Shown: positions 1-10,400, counted from the stretch's first letter. The stretch: 23,279 bases of DNA from Candidatus Equimonas enterica (GCA_018066225.1 JAGHRU010000175.1:1-23279); one strand, 5' to 3'. The notes: generated by a model not told the origin, from the sequence alone. A program made the numbers and translations.

Positions 1-2285
1 AACTTGTTCTCCTTGTACATCTTCTCAAGGTCGGGCAGGAAGGTACGAGCCTGTACGCCGACACGCAGGACGAAGAGCGTGAGATCGACGGTGCGCGATA
101 TGATGTTGGCATCGGCCACGGAGAGCATAGGCGTGGTATCGACGAGGACATAGTCGTAGCGGCTGCGCAGCGCGTCAATGAGTTGGTCGAAGCGCGGCGA
201 CATCAGCAGCTCGGCGGGGTTGGGCGGTACTACGCCAGCAGGCAGGAAATCTACGCCGCTTGCCACGGCATCGCTGAGGATGATTTTGTCGAGCGAGAGT
301 GTGTTGTTCTCATCGATGAGGTAGCCCGTCAAGCCTTCGCTCTGGCCGAAGACGTGCGACGAGGTGTGCTTGCGTATGTCGGCATCGACGAGGATGACGC
401 GCTTGCCTGTCATGGCGAGCACGGTGGCAAGGTTGCGCGACACGAAACTCTTGCCCTGTCCCGGCGTGCTCGATGTCACGAGGAATACCTTGGCGTTCTG
501 CCCCATGAAGTTGAGGCTGTAACGCATCACACGGAAGGCTTCGGTGATGGCGTTGCTGCCAGCCTTGCCCTTGCCGATGATGGCGTGCTTGCCCGCAGTG
601 TCCCAGTGCGGTAGTTCGCCCACGATGGGTGCGCTAACCACGTCTTCCACTTCCTGACGCACGCTGATGGTGGTGTCAAACAGGTTGATGGTGTAGAGGA
701 CGAGGGCGGGAATGGCCAAGCCGATGAGCAGCGATATGAGCAGGATGGTCGTCGTGCGCGGACTGACAGGACCGGCTGCGCCAATCGGCTCTTCCACCAT
801 GCGCACGTTGGCTTCGTTGATGGCCAACTGCAAGGCCACTTCTTCGCGCTTGTTGAGCAAGTAGGTGTAGAGGTTCTCCTTCAAGGTCTGCTGACGGGCG
901 ATGTCGAGCCCCAGACGCTCGTGCTGCGGCACAGCGGCTGTCATGCCTTGCAACTCGCTCTCGTTGGAACGGGCATGGCTGAGTTGCAACTTCGTGCTAT
1001 TGACATACGATTTCAGCGACGAGAGGATGGCACCGCGCAGCGCGGTAAGTTGCTTGTCGAGGTCGCGGATGGCGGGGGTGTTCTCCGAGGAGTTCTCCGA
1101 CATGCGGTTGCGCTCCAGCAGGAGCTTGTTGTACTCGCCCACTTGCGAGGCTATGCTGGTGTTGCCAAAGTTGCCGACGGTGGGGATGACCTCCTTGGGC
1201 GTGGCAGCCTTTTGCACATAGTCGTAGAGATATTGGGCCACGGAGAGCTGCGTCTCCATCTCGGTCGTGGCGTGACGCGCCGATGCTGTCTCGCTGGCCA
1301 GCGTAGAGGCAGCGGAGGTGAAGTCGATGACGCCATTACGCTGCTTGAGACTGGCCATCTGGTTTTCTACGCGCGACAACTCTTCGCCGATGATGCCGAT
1401 GCGCTCGTCGATGAACTTGGCGGTGTGTTGCGCCACATGGTTCTTGTTTTCCACCACATCGCGCTTGTAGGCCTCAAAGATGCCGCGCAGGATGTCTTCT
1501 GAACGGCGAGCGTTGATGTCCGAGCAGGTGATGACGATGAGCGTGCTTTCCTTGTCATACTCCGAGGCTTGCACCTTTGCGCTGTACTCCTTGGCGGCGA
1601 TTTTCGGAGCGACATGGGTGACGTGGATATTCTTGCTGCTGCCGAAATTGGCCGCTTCGGGCGTGGGCACTATGGTGAGCCCGCCGCAAGGCGTCTGCAC
1701 ATGCTGACCGGCTTTCACGCGGATGGGATCGCTGTTTTTGGCCTCTTCGCCTGCTGCGCTGCTGCGGCGGAAGTTGCTGAGCGTAAAGGTGCCGTCGTCT
1801 TCCATCTTGACATCCATAGCACTGCTGTGCTTCTCCTCTTGGTCAAACTGCACGGTGAATGGGCGCGTCGTGTAGAGCGCCACCGTGTGCATAGCACGCG
1901 TGGTGGTGTAATCCACGTCGAGGTGAAGGTTGCGCACGACATTCTCCATCAAGCGTCGGGAAGTCAGCACAAACATTTCGTTGTTTAGGCTACCGCTGAC
2001 GCTGATGCCGTTGAGCTCGAGCAACGCCGTGTTGGCACCGCGACGACGGGTCTTGCTGAGGCCGCCAGTCTCTTCGGCATCTTCTATCAAGATGACGGAC
2101 TGACGCTGGAAGACGCGTGGCTTGCGCTGCTGATAGATGAAGCCGATGAGCAGACATACAAGGGCAGATGCCAGAAACCACGGCCAGAATTTCAGGAACA
2201 CATGAAAGCACTTCTGAAATATGGTCACGAGGCTGCTTTGATTGTCGGTCTCCTGAAATAGAATTGGTTGTTGTGGTGTATTCAT
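1..2285 (-). CDS. Polysaccharide co-polymerase / tyrosine autokinase (Wzz + BY-kinase), C-terminus outside window
   Basis: An inner-membrane protein that controls chain length and export of capsule or exopolysaccharide and autophosphorylates on tyrosine. I read an uninterrupted minus-strand frame of 761 codons from ATG 2285-2283 to the left edge. The visible order is: cytoplasmic N-terminus, first membrane helix (about residues 31-52, FWPWFLASALVCLLIGF), a long periplasmic Wzz/GNVR region rich in coiled coil (about 55-505), second helix (about 511-532, after the proline-containing VSPRTT), then the kinase. The kinase shows Walker A TPGQGKS (Lys612), Walker A' LVDADIR (Asp634, Asp636) and Walker B VLVDTT (Asp716). 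Family members usually run to about 800 residues and end in a tyrosine cluster, which would lie outside the window. The Walker A has GQGKS where GEGKS or GSGKS is commoner. It is divergent from purL, and no other capsule gene is visible here. The family is clear; the polysaccharide served is unknown. Confidence 0.92.
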   Translation of the reverse strand, partial: MNTPQQPILFQETDNQSSLVTIFQKCFHVFLKFWPWFLASALVCLLIGFIYQQRKPRVFQRQSVILIEDAEETGGLSKTRRRGANTALLELNGISVSGSLNNEMFVLTSRRLMENVVRNLHLDVDYTTTRAMHTVALYTTRPFTVQFDQEEKHSSAMDVKMEDDGTFTLSNFRRSSAAGEEAKNSDPIRVKAGQHVQTPCGGLTIVPTPEAANFGSSKNIHVTHVAPKIAAKEYSAKVQASEYDKESTLIVITCSDINARRSEDILRGIFEAYKRDVVENKNHVAQHTAKFIDERIGIIGEELSRVENQMASLKQRNGVIDFTSAASTLASETASARHATTEMETQLSVAQYLYDYVQKAATPKEVIPTVGNFGNTSIASQVGEYNKLLLERNRMSENSSENTPAIRDLDKQLTALRGAILSSLKSYVNSTKLQLSHARSNESELQGMTAAVPQHERLGLDIARQQTLKENLYTYLLNKREEVALQLAINEANVRMVEEPIGAAGPVSPRTTTILLISLLIGLAIPALVLYTINLFDTTISVRQEVEDVVSAPIVGELPHWDTAGKHAIIGKGKAGSNAITEAFRVMRYSLNFMGQNAKVFLVTSSTPGQGKSFVSRNLATVLAMTGKRVILVDADIRKHTSSHVFGQSEGLTGYLIDENNTLSLDKIILSDAVASGVDFLPAGVVPPNPAELLMSPRFDQLIDALRSRYDYVLVDTTPMLSVADANIISRTVDLTLFVLRVGVQARTFLPDLEKMYKENK

Positions 2286-2311
2286 TACTGTTGCGTATTA
2301 GTTTGCACGCG

Positions 2312-2319
2312 CAAAATTA
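2312..2319 (-). promoter_or_regulatory. Candidate -7 element for the tyrosine autokinase gene
   Basis: Read on the minus strand, the box is TAATTTTG, a match to the Bacteroidota TAnnTTTG element, 26 bases before the kinase ATG. I see no good TTTG 19-22 bases further upstream, so the -33 half is weak. Confidence 0.4.
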
Positions 2320-2358
2320 CGATTTTTTTTCTTTTCTCACGTATTCGTGGCTAATAAA

Positions 2359-2390
2359 TTTGGGAAATAGGACAAAAAAGTGTAACTTTG
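2359..2390 (+). promoter_or_regulatory. purL promoter (Bacteroidota -33/-7 type)
   Basis: TTTG at 2359-2362 and TAACTTTG at 2383-2390 with a 20-base spacer is an excellent match to the Bacteroidota consensus. Transcription should start near 2396, giving a short AT-rich leader of about 33 bases before ATG 2429. A start inside the leader region excludes the longer upstream reading frame as the true N-terminus. Confidence 0.75.
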
Positions 2391-2428
2391 CGGTCAAAAG
2401 TGACACCTATATTATAATATACTCTACT

Positions 2429-5400
2429 ATGATTTCCTTTTTCCGCACTCCGCAGCAGAGCATCATTGCCACCGAGACCAATCATGCCCTTACTGCAAGA
2501 GAGATAGAAGCCCTTTGCTGGCTTTATGGCGAAGCCGAGCATCTTGCTACCGACGCTTTGGCAGGCTGCTTTGTCGGCCCTCGCCGAGAGATGATAACGC
2601 CTTGGAGCACCAATGCCGTGGAGATTACTCAAAACATGAGCCTCTGCGGCATTTCGCGTATAGAAGAATACTTCCCCGTGGAGAGCACATCGGCGACCTA
2701 TGACCCGATGTTGCAGCGTATGTATGAAGGCCTCGACCAGCAGATCTTCTCGATAGACCTGCAGCCTGCACCCATCGTAGAGGTGACGGATCTCGATGCT
2801 TACAATGAGCAGGAAGGTCTTGCCCTTTCGCCCGCAGAGATAGCCTATCTGCATGGCGTGGAGCAGCAGTTGGGGCGCAAACTGACCGACAGCGAGGTCT
2901 TCGGCTTTGCGCAGATCAACTCCGAGCATTGCCGTCACAAGATCTTTGGTGGCACCTTCATCATTGACGGCAAAGAGCAGCCCTCGTCGCTCTTCGCGAT
3001 GATTAAGAAGACGACGAAGGAAAATCCGCATGGCATAGTTTCGGCCTACAAGGACAATGTCGCCTTTGCCGCTGGCCCTGTCGTGGAGCAATTCGCGCCA
3101 GAGGACCACGCGACGAGCGATTGGTTTCGCGTGAAAGACATCGAGAGTGTCATCTCGCTGAAAGCCGAGACGCACAACTTCCCCACGACCGTCGAGCCGT
3201 TCAATGGTGCTTCTACGGGTACGGGTGGCGAAATCCGCGACCGTATGGGTGGCGGCACAGGCAGCTGGCCCATCGCTGGCACGGCCGTCTATATGACTGC
3301 CAATCCGCGACTGCGTGAGGGCGATAGCAATGTCGATCTCGACCGCAAGCATGCCATGGCAGAGCGTCAGTGGCTCTACCAGACGCCGCAGCAAATCCTC
3401 ACGAAAGCCTCCAACGGTGCGTCGGACTTCGGCAACAAGTTTGGCCAGCCGCTCATTGCGGGCAGCGTGCTCACCTTCGAGCATGAGGAGAATGGCGAGA
3501 AGTACGCCTACGACAAAGTCATTATGCTGGCTGGTGGTGTAGGCTATGGCACGAAGCGTGACTGCCTCAAAGGAGAGCCCAAGAAGGGTGATAAGGTTGT
3601 TGTGGTCGGTGGCGATAACTATCGCATCGGTCTTGGCGGTGGCAGCGTTAGTTCCGTCGATACGGGTCGTTACAGCAGCGGCATTGAGCTCAACGCTGTG
3701 CAGCGTGCCAATCCCGAGATGCAGAAGCGTGCCAACAACCTCGTGCGCGCCCTCTGTGAAGAGGAGGTCAATCCCGTTGTCAGCATCCACGACCATGGCA
3801 GTGCAGGCCACGTAAACTGTCTCAGCGAATTGGTGGAAGAATGTGGCGGCCTCATCGATATGACGCGCCTGCCCATCGGCGACCAGACGCTCTCGGCCAA
3901 GGAAATCATTGCCAACGAGAGCCAAGAGCGCATGGGGTTGCTTATCAAGGAAGAGCATCTGGAGCACGTGCGCCGCATTGCCGAGCGCGAGCGTGCGCCG
4001 ATGTATGTCGTGGGCGAGACGACAGGAGATGCCCACTTTGCTTTTCAGCAAGGCGATGGCCGTCGTCCGTTCGACCTCGATGTGGCGCAGATGTTTGGCC
4101 ATTCGCCCAAGACAGTGATGCAGGATGTCACCGTGGAGCGTCGCTACGAAGAGATGCAGTATGACGCTGCGCAACTCGACGCTTACCTTGAGCGTGTGCT
4201 GCGTATGGAGTCCGTGGCTTGTAAAGATTGGCTCACCAATAAGGTCGATCGCTCTGTCACGGGCAAGATAGCGCACCAGCAGGCGCAAGGTGAGCTGCAA
4301 CTGCCGCTGGCCGACTGCGGCGTTGTCGCGCTCGACTATCGCGGTCGGGCAGGCATCGCTACTGCTCTGGGCCATGCGCCCATAGTAGGTCTTGCCGACC
4401 CTGCGGCCGGCAGCGTGCTCTCTGTGGCCGAAGCCCTCACCAACATTGTGTGGGCACCGCTGGCCAAAGGGCTTGACAGTGTCAGCCTTTCGGCCAACTG
4501 GATGTGGCCTTGCCGTGCGCAGCGTGGCGAGGATGCGCGTCTCTACCGCGGTGTAGAGGCGTTGAGCGATTTCTGCTGTGCGCTGCAGATCAATGTGCCT
4601 ACGGGTAAGGACTCGCTCTCTCTCGCGCAGCAGTATCCCGACGGCGAGAAAGTTGTGTCGCCGGGTACGGTCATCGTGAGTGCTGGTGCCGAGGTGAGTG
4701 ATGTGCGTAAGGTGGTTGGTCCTGTGCTTGCTGCCGAGCCCCAATCTACGCTCTACCATATAGATTTCAGTTTCGACTCTTTGCGCTTGGGCGGCAGTGC
4801 GCTGGCGCAGAGCCTTGGCTACGTCGGCAGTGACGTGCCGACGGTGAAGCGTGCCGATTACTTCCGCGATGCTTTCAATGCCGTACAGGCACTCGTCGGG
4901 CAGCGTCTGCTTTTGGCGGGACACGACATCAGCGCGGGCGGTCTGGTGACGGCGCTCTTGGAGATGTGTTTTGCCAACACCGAGGGTGGTATGGAGGTGA
5001 ACCTTGATGTATTCAAGGCCGATCTCATTCGCACACTCTTTGCCGAAAATCCTGGCATTGTGGTGCAGGTGGCCGACGCCGACCGCAAGAGCGTAGAGCA
5101 CATCCTCAGCGATGCTGGCGTGGCTTTCGTGCCCATCGGCCGTCCTTGTGCCGAGCGTCATCTGCTGTTGCACCATGAGGGGGCTGACTATTTGCTGGGC
5201 ATCGACTACCTGCGCGATGTGTGGTACGAAACGTCCTACCTGCTCGATGAGAAGCAATGCGCCGCAGACTGTGCCGCAGAACGCTTCCGCAACTACAAGG
5301 CAATGCCTGTGGAGTGGAACACGCTGGACTTCAAGGGTGATTTCCGTGCCCTTGGCGTCAATCCCGACCGTCGTGAGCCGAGTGGTATTCGCGCCGCTGT

Positions 5401-6130
5401 CATCCGCGAGAAGGGGACGAATGGTGAGCGTGAGATGGCATACGCGCTCTACCTCGCGGGCTTCGATGTGAAAGATGTTACCATGACCGACCTTGTGAGC
5501 GGGCGTGAGACGCTCGACGACATCAATCTGATTGTCTTCTGCGGCGGCTTCTCCAACAGCGATGTCCTCGGTAGTGCCAAGGGCTGGGCGGGAGCCTTCC
5601 TCTACAATCCCAAGGCCAAGGCAACGCTCGACCGCTACTATGCGCGCCCTGACACCCTGTCGCTGGGTGTGTGCAACGGCTGTCAGTTGATGGTAGAACT
5701 CGGACTTGTTGGTGGCGGGCGTGCCAAGATGTTGCACAATGACAGCCACAAGTTTGAGAGCCAGTTCCTCGGCGTGACCGTGGCAAGCAATCAGAGCGTG
5801 ATGTTTGGCGGCTTGTCAGGCCAACGACTTGGTATCTGGGTGGCACACGGTGAGGGTAAGTTCTCTCTGCCTATGCCAGAAGATGAGGCTGGCATCGTGT
5901 TGCGCTACAACTACGCGGCCTACCCGGGCTGTCCCAATGGCTCGGACTACGCTGCCGCTGCCATCTGTTCGCCCGATGGGCGTCACCTTGCGATGATGCC
6001 GCACTTGGAGCGTGCGTTCCTGCCTTGGCAGTGTCCGACGAAGCCCGATGCGCTGCGCGATGCCGACTGCACGCCGTGGCTTGAAGCCTTCGTGGCTGCA
6101 CGCGAATGGGTGAAAGCGCATAAAGCGTAA
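2429..6130 (+). CDS. purL: Phosphoribosylformylglycinamidine synthase, single-chain (large) type
   Basis: Cytoplasmic enzyme of step 4 of de novo purine synthesis: FGAR + glutamine + ATP gives FGAM + glutamate + ADP + Pi. It has 1233 residues, close to the large single-chain PurL length of roughly 1230-1300. Visible parts in order: PurS-like N-terminus; linker with FAQINSEHCRHKIF; first AIRS-like ATP domain containing ETHNFPT (His249) and the glycine-rich run around GASTGTGGEIRDR; a second AIRS-like half; and a C-terminal class I glutaminase with nucleophile GVCNGCQ (Cys1082) and the His1192/Glu1194 pair in MPHLERAF. I chose ATG 2429 because it lies just after the TTTG/TAACTTTG promoter and gives MISFFRTPQQ, whereas the frame remains open further upstream through the promoter itself. 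It is monocistronic, with a strong hairpin after the stop. No purine riboswitch is seen. Confidence 0.97.
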   Translation: MISFFRTPQQSIIATETNHALTAREIEALCWLYGEAEHLATDALAGCFVGPRREMITPWSTNAVEITQNMSLCGISRIEEYFPVESTSATYDPMLQRMYEGLDQQIFSIDLQPAPIVEVTDLDAYNEQEGLALSPAEIAYLHGVEQQLGRKLTDSEVFGFAQINSEHCRHKIFGGTFIIDGKEQPSSLFAMIKKTTKENPHGIVSAYKDNVAFAAGPVVEQFAPEDHATSDWFRVKDIESVISLKAETHNFPTTVEPFNGASTGTGGEIRDRMGGGTGSWPIAGTAVYMTANPRLREGDSNVDLDRKHAMAERQWLYQTPQQILTKASNGASDFGNKFGQPLIAGSVLTFEHEENGEKYAYDKVIMLAGGVGYGTKRDCLKGEPKKGDKVVVVGGDNYRIGLGGGSVSSVDTGRYSSGIELNAVQRANPEMQKRANNLVRALCEEEVNPVVSIHDHGSAGHVNCLSELVEECGGLIDMTRLPIGDQTLSAKEIIANESQERMGLLIKEEHLEHVRRIAERERAPMYVVGETTGDAHFAFQQGDGRRPFDLDVAQMFGHSPKTVMQDVTVERRYEEMQYDAAQLDAYLERVLRMESVACKDWLTNKVDRSVTGKIAHQQAQGELQLPLADCGVVALDYRGRAGIATALGHAPIVGLADPAAGSVLSVAEALTNIVWAPLAKGLDSVSLSANWMWPCRAQRGEDARLYRGVEALSDFCCALQINVPTGKDSLSLAQQYPDGEKVVSPGTVIVSAGAEVSDVRKVVGPVLAAEPQSTLYHIDFSFDSLRLGGSALAQSLGYVGSDVPTVKRADYFRDAFNAVQALVGQRLLLAGHDISAGGLVTALLEMCFANTEGGMEVNLDVFKADLIRTLFAENPGIVVQVADADRKSVEHILSDAGVAFVPIGRPCAERHLLLHHEGADYLLGIDYLRDVWYETSYLLDEKQCAADCAAERFRNYKAMPVEWNTLDFKGDFRALGVNPDRREPSGIRAAVIREKGTNGEREMAYALYLAGFDVKDVTMTDLVSGRETLDDINLIVFCGGFSNSDVLGSAKGWAGAFLYNPKAKATLDRYYARPDTLSLGVCNGCQLMVELGLVGGGRAKMLHNDSHKFESQFLGVTVASNQSVMFGGLSGQRLGIWVAHGEGKFSLPMPEDEAGIVLRYNYAAYPGCPNGSDYAAAAICSPDGRHLAMMPHLERAFLPWQCPTKPDALRDADCTPWLEAFVAAREWVKAHKA

Positions 6131-6155
6131 TACTTACGTCTGAAACAAAAACAAC

Positions 6156-6192
6156 AAACGCGCCATACACGCTGCCGTGTATGGCGCGTTTT
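6156..6192. terminator. Intrinsic terminator after purL
   Basis: A perfect 15-bp stem (6156-6170 with 6177-6191) carries a 6-base loop GCTGCC and is followed by a short T run (TTTT at 6189-6192). The stem core is CGCGCCATACAC. The A-rich flank on the left means it could also work from the other side. Confidence 0.85.
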
Positions 6193-6223
6193 GTGGTGTA
6201 GGCGTGCAGAAGTCATGCGTCGC

Positions 6224-6257
6224 TTTGCGCGAAGTATGAAACTTTTTCGTAAATTTG
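6224..6257 (+). promoter_or_regulatory. Promoter of the GH28-like gene
   Basis: TTTG at 6224-6227 and TAAATTTG at 6250-6257, spacer 22 bases (slightly long). The predicted start near 6264 leaves a leader of about 17 bases before ATG 6281, which rules out the upstream ATG at 6191. Confidence 0.6.
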
Positions 6258-6280
6258 CAGCATCCTTTATCGTAAATCCT

Positions 6281-7423
6281 ATGTCCCGACTCCTACTTCT
6301 TGCTTTGGCGTGCTGCGCCTTGTTGCCGCTTTCGGCTGCCCGTGTACGCTCCATCGTGCGCTATGGCGCACGCCCTGCCGATGTCTCCCGCACGACGCGT
6401 GCTTTCCAGCGTGCCTATGCTGCTGCGGATGATGGCGACACCATCTTCGTGCCCCGTGGCGTATGGCCGACCGCCACCGTTGTGCTCCGCAGCCATACTG
6501 TGCTCTTTCTGGCCGAAGGGGCAGTCCTGCGCGGCGCAGAAGACCTCGACCTGTACCGCCATTATCAGCCTTCGCGCCCGATGACACGTTACGACTCGGG
6601 ACTTGGCACGTGCAACGCCAATGCCGCTGATGATGCGCGCTGGACACGCGCTCTCATCTTGGGGCAAGGCGTCACCGATGTCACCATCTGCGGTCGTGGC
6701 ACTATTGATGGCGGCCACCTCACTGATGCTCTCGGTGAAGAAGGTATGCGTGGCCCGCATGCGTTGCTTCTCGCCGAGGCCGACCATGTCGCAGTGCGTG
6801 GTGTCACAATCACCCGTGCCTCCAATTATGCTGTTCTCGGCTATGACCTCGCCGATTGCACTTTCGCTGATCTCCGCATCCGTGAGGGCTGGGACGGCAT
6901 CCACATCCGTGGCGGTCGTGACATCCTCATTGCCCGTTGCGACCTCCTTACTGGCGACGATGCCATAGCAGGATGCTACCTGACGCATTGCCGTATCACC
7001 GATTGCCACATCTCCTCTTCCTGCCACGGCCTGCGGCTGATAGGCCCTGCCGAGGGACTTGACATTGGCTATACGCTCTTCGATGGTCCGGGCGTTTATC
7101 CTCATCGCACCGCTTTGGCTTCCTCCCAAGGGCAGGCTGTGTCGCCTCCTGCGCCGCGCAGCCTCTACGCTGTGCTCATCGAGCCCGGAGCCTGGGGGCA
7201 GATGCCCGGGGCTGTCAGCGGTGTCTGTGTGCACGACTGCACCATGTACCATCTCACGGGGGCTGTCGCCTTTACTGCCACGCCTGCCAATCCTCTCATC
7301 GACATCACGCTACGTCGTCTCCACCTCCACGGCCTTACCGTCCCGCTGCCGCTCAACCGCTGGGAGACTTCCGTCTATTGGGAGCGCATCACGCAAGACG
7401 CCTGCACTTCCACCTCCCGATAG
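6281..7423 (+). CDS. Secreted GH28-like (polygalacturonase-fold) beta-helix protein, divergent
   Basis: Predicted exported right-handed beta-helix protein, 380 residues, of the glycoside hydrolase 28/pectate-lyase-like group that acts on pectic polysaccharides. The N-terminus is a signal peptide (basic Arg3, hydrophobic to about residue 18, cleavage likely near LSA-AR). The body starts with a pectate-lyase-type segment (YGARPADVSRTTRAFQRA) and has GTIDGG at 140-145. Three GH28 catalytic positions keep their usual spacing: Asp205 in WDGIH (in place of NTDG), Asp226-Asp227 in GDDAIA, and His249-Gly250 in CHGLRL. The downstream R-x-K substrate motif is not visible, and the Asn of NTD is replaced. 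Start chosen from the promoter at 6224-6257. No polysaccharide-utilisation genes (SusC/SusD) flank it. Substrate and activity are uncertain; it may be a lyase-like or binding relative. Confidence 0.72.
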   Translation: MSRLLLLALACCALLPLSAARVRSIVRYGARPADVSRTTRAFQRAYAAADDGDTIFVPRGVWPTATVVLRSHTVLFLAEGAVLRGAEDLDLYRHYQPSRPMTRYDSGLGTCNANAADDARWTRALILGQGVTDVTICGRGTIDGGHLTDALGEEGMRGPHALLLAEADHVAVRGVTITRASNYAVLGYDLADCTFADLRIREGWDGIHIRGGRDILIARCDLLTGDDAIAGCYLTHCRITDCHISSSCHGLRLIGPAEGLDIGYTLFDGPGVYPHRTALASSQGQAVSPPAPRSLYAVLIEPGAWGQMPGAVSGVCVHDCTMYHLTGAVAFTATPANPLIDITLRRLHLHGLTVPLPLNRWETSVYWERITQDACTSTSR

Positions 7424-7433
7424 CCTCATACGC

Positions 7434-7467
7434 AAGCCGCCTGAACGGTTTCCCGTTCAGGCGGCTT
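7434..7467. terminator. Bidirectional hairpin between convergent genes
   Basis: A 15-bp perfect inverted repeat (7434-7448 with 7453-7467, arm AAGCCGCCTGAACGG, loop TTTC) lies between the GH28-like stop (7423) and the nifJ stop (7499). The stem extends through TACG/CGTA past a single bulged base. The T-rich stretch TATTTATATAT follows on the plus side only, so termination is best supported for the GH28-like gene. Confidence 0.75.
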
Positions 7468-7498
7468 ACGTATTTATATATGGTATCTTATGCGCGTA

Positions 7499-10400
7499 TT
7501 ATTCGCTCCAGTCGAGGCGGCTCATGCGCACATAACTTTCGTATCTCTTGCGCGCCATGCGCTGACATTCGGCGTAGAGTTCTTCGGCTTGCTCGGGCAT
7601 CTGCTTGCGGATACTGAGGAAGCGTACTTCGCCGCCGAGATAGGCTTGGAACTTATCCCAGTCTGGGGCTTTGCTGTCCAGCGTAAACGGATTCTTGCCT
7701 TCGCCTTCCAGTGCGGGATTGTAGCGCCAGAGATGCCAGTAGCCACAAGCCACAGCAGCGGCTTCCTCGGCTTGCGCCTTACCCATACCCTTCTTCAAAC
7801 CGTGGTTGATACACGGTGCGTAAGCGATGACGAGCGAAGGTCCGGGATAGGCTTCGGCCTCACGCAGAGCCTTCAAGCACTGGGCTTGGTCGGCACCCAT
7901 GGCCACCTGTGCCACATAGACATAGCCGTAGGTGGTGGCGATGAGGCCAAGGTCTTTCTTTCTGATGCGCTTGCCGCTGGCAGCGAACTTGGCGATTGCG
8001 CCCATCGGGGTGGCTTTGGACGATTGGCCGCCCGTGTTGGAATACACCTCGGTGTCGAGCACAAGGATGTTCACATCTTCGCCGCTGGCGATGACATGGT
8101 CAAGGCCGCCATAGCCGATGTCGTACGATGCGCCGTCGCCACCGATGATCCATTGACTACGCTTGACGAGGAAGTGGCTCAGTTCTTCGAGTTGCTTGCA
8201 GGTCTCGCAGCCATTAGCGGCGCTCTCCTTGATGAGGGGCAGCAACTGCTCTGCGGCAGCCTTGCTGGCTGTGGCATCGTCCTTGCCTGCTATCCATGCG
8301 CGAGCAGCGTCCTTGTAAGCCGCACTCGTCTTGTCGCTTGCTATCATGGCTTCCAGTTTCTCCGTGATGCGGCAGCGCATCTTCTTGCCTGCCAGCACCA
8401 TGCCGAGGCCAAATTCGCAGAAGTCTTCGAAGAGGCTGTTGGCCCAAGCCGGGCCTTGTCCCTTGGCGTTCTTGGTGTAGGGCGTGGAGGGTATGGAGCC
8501 AGAGTAGATGGACGAGCAGCCCGTAGCGTTGGCCACCATCTGACGGTCGCCGAAGAGTTGGGTGACGAGTTTCACATAAGGCGTCTCCCCGCAGCCCGAG
8601 CAAGCACCGCTGAACTCAAACAGCGGCGTAGCAAACTGGCTGGCGCGTGGGTTGGCAGCGACATCGATGAGGTCTTGCTTGCTTGTGACGTGCTTCACGC
8701 CGTACTCCCAGTGTGCAGCCTCGCCCATTTCGCCTTCGAGGGGTACCATTTTGAGGGCGGGCACGCTCTCGCCACCAACTTTGATGCCGGGGCAGACATC
8801 GACGCAGTTGCCGCAGCCGAGGCAGTCGAGTACGCCGACCTGCATGCGGAAGCGCATACCCTTCAATGCTGCGGGGGCTTTCATCTCGAGCGTAGCAGCG
8901 TCGAGGCCTGCGGCTTCTTCGTCGGTCATTACGAGCGGACGGATGCAAGCGTGGGGGCAGACGAAGGCACACTTGTTGCACTGCGAGCAGTGCTCTGCGT
9001 CCCAAGTCGGCACGAAGGCACTCACGCCGCGCTTCTCATAGGCAGCAGTGCCTGCTGGCCATGTGCCATCGACGGAAGTCTTGAAGGCACTTACGGGCAG
9101 CAGGTCGCCGTTTTGGGCGTTGATGGGGCGCACCACTTCGCTGATGAAGGCAGGGTCATTGCTGGCTGTCTGCTGGTCGTCGGCGAGCGTAGCCCACGCC
9201 GCATCGACGGTGAGTTCCTTGTATTCGCCGCCGCGATCTACGGCAGCGTAGTTCTTATCCACCACGTCCTGACCCTTCTTGCTGTACGACTTGACGATGA
9301 AGTGCTTCATCTCCTCGACAGCCTGCTCTACGGGGATAACGCCCGTGATGCGGAAGAAGGCGGATTGCAGGATGGTGTTGGTGCGGTTGCCCAGTCCGAT
9401 TTCTTGGGCAATGCGTGTGGCGTTGATGTAATAGACCTTGATGTTCTTCTCTGCCAAGGTACGCTTCACCTTGTTGGGCAGATTGCGCACGAGTTCTTCG
9501 CCGTCCCAGATGGTGTTGAGCAGGAAGGTGCCGCCAGGCTGTATGCCGCGCAGCACGTCGTACATGTGGAGGTAAGCCTGCACGTGGCATGCCACGAAGT
9601 TGGGCGTTGTCACCAGGTAAGTGGAGCGGATGGGCTCGTCGCCAAAGCGGAGGTGGGAGCAGGTGAAGCCGCCCGACTTCTTGCTGTCGTAGGAGAAGTA
9701 GGCTTGGCAGTATTTGTCCGTCGTGCCGCCGATGATCTTGATGCTGTTCTTGTTAGCACCGACCGTACCGTCTGCGCCGAGACCGTAGAACTTGGCTTGG
9801 AACATACCCTTACCGCCGAGAGCGATTTCCTCCTTCTGCGGCAGCGAGGTGAAGGTCACGTCGTCGATGATGCCGATGGTGAAGTGGTTCTTGGGGGTAG
9901 GCAGGGCGAGGTTTTCATAGACGGAGAGTATCTGCGCGGGCGTGGTGTCGTTGCTGCCCAGACCATAGCGGCCGCCGACCACGATGGGAGCGTCTGCGGT
10001 GCCGTAGAGGGCCTCCTTGACATCCATGTAGAGGGGTTCGCCGTTTGCGCCCGGCTCCTTGGTGCGGTCGAGCACTGCGATGCGCTTGGCTGTCTTGGGC
10101 AGTGCGCCGAGGAAGTGCTTCACGCTGAACGGACGATAGAGGTGTACGCAGATGAGACCTACCTTCTCGCCTTGGGCGCGGAGGTAGTCGATGGCTTCGC
10201 GTGCGGCTTCGGAGGCAGAGCCCATGAGGATGATGACGCGGTCGGCATCTTCTGCGCCATAGTAGGAGAAGAGGTCGTATTTGCGGCCTGTAATCTTGCT
10301 GATTTCCTTCATGTAGCCCTCTACGATTTCGGGCACGTTGTCGTAGTAGGAGTTGCTACATTCGCGGTGAGCGAAGAAGGTGTCGGGGTTCTCGGCCATA

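Noticed and set aside
183..1988. Several plus-strand frames (143, 193 and 139 codons) and short minus-strand frames in the first 2 kb
   Set aside because: They overlap the single continuous minus-strand autokinase frame, which carries Walker motifs and two membrane helices throughout.
2351..5749. 1132-codon open frame on the minus strand across purL
   Set aside because: It is the antisense shadow of a strongly biased GC-rich gene. The protein has no recognisable motif, is rich in His/Arg/Leu, and would run through the purL promoter. The plus-strand frame has all PurL motifs.
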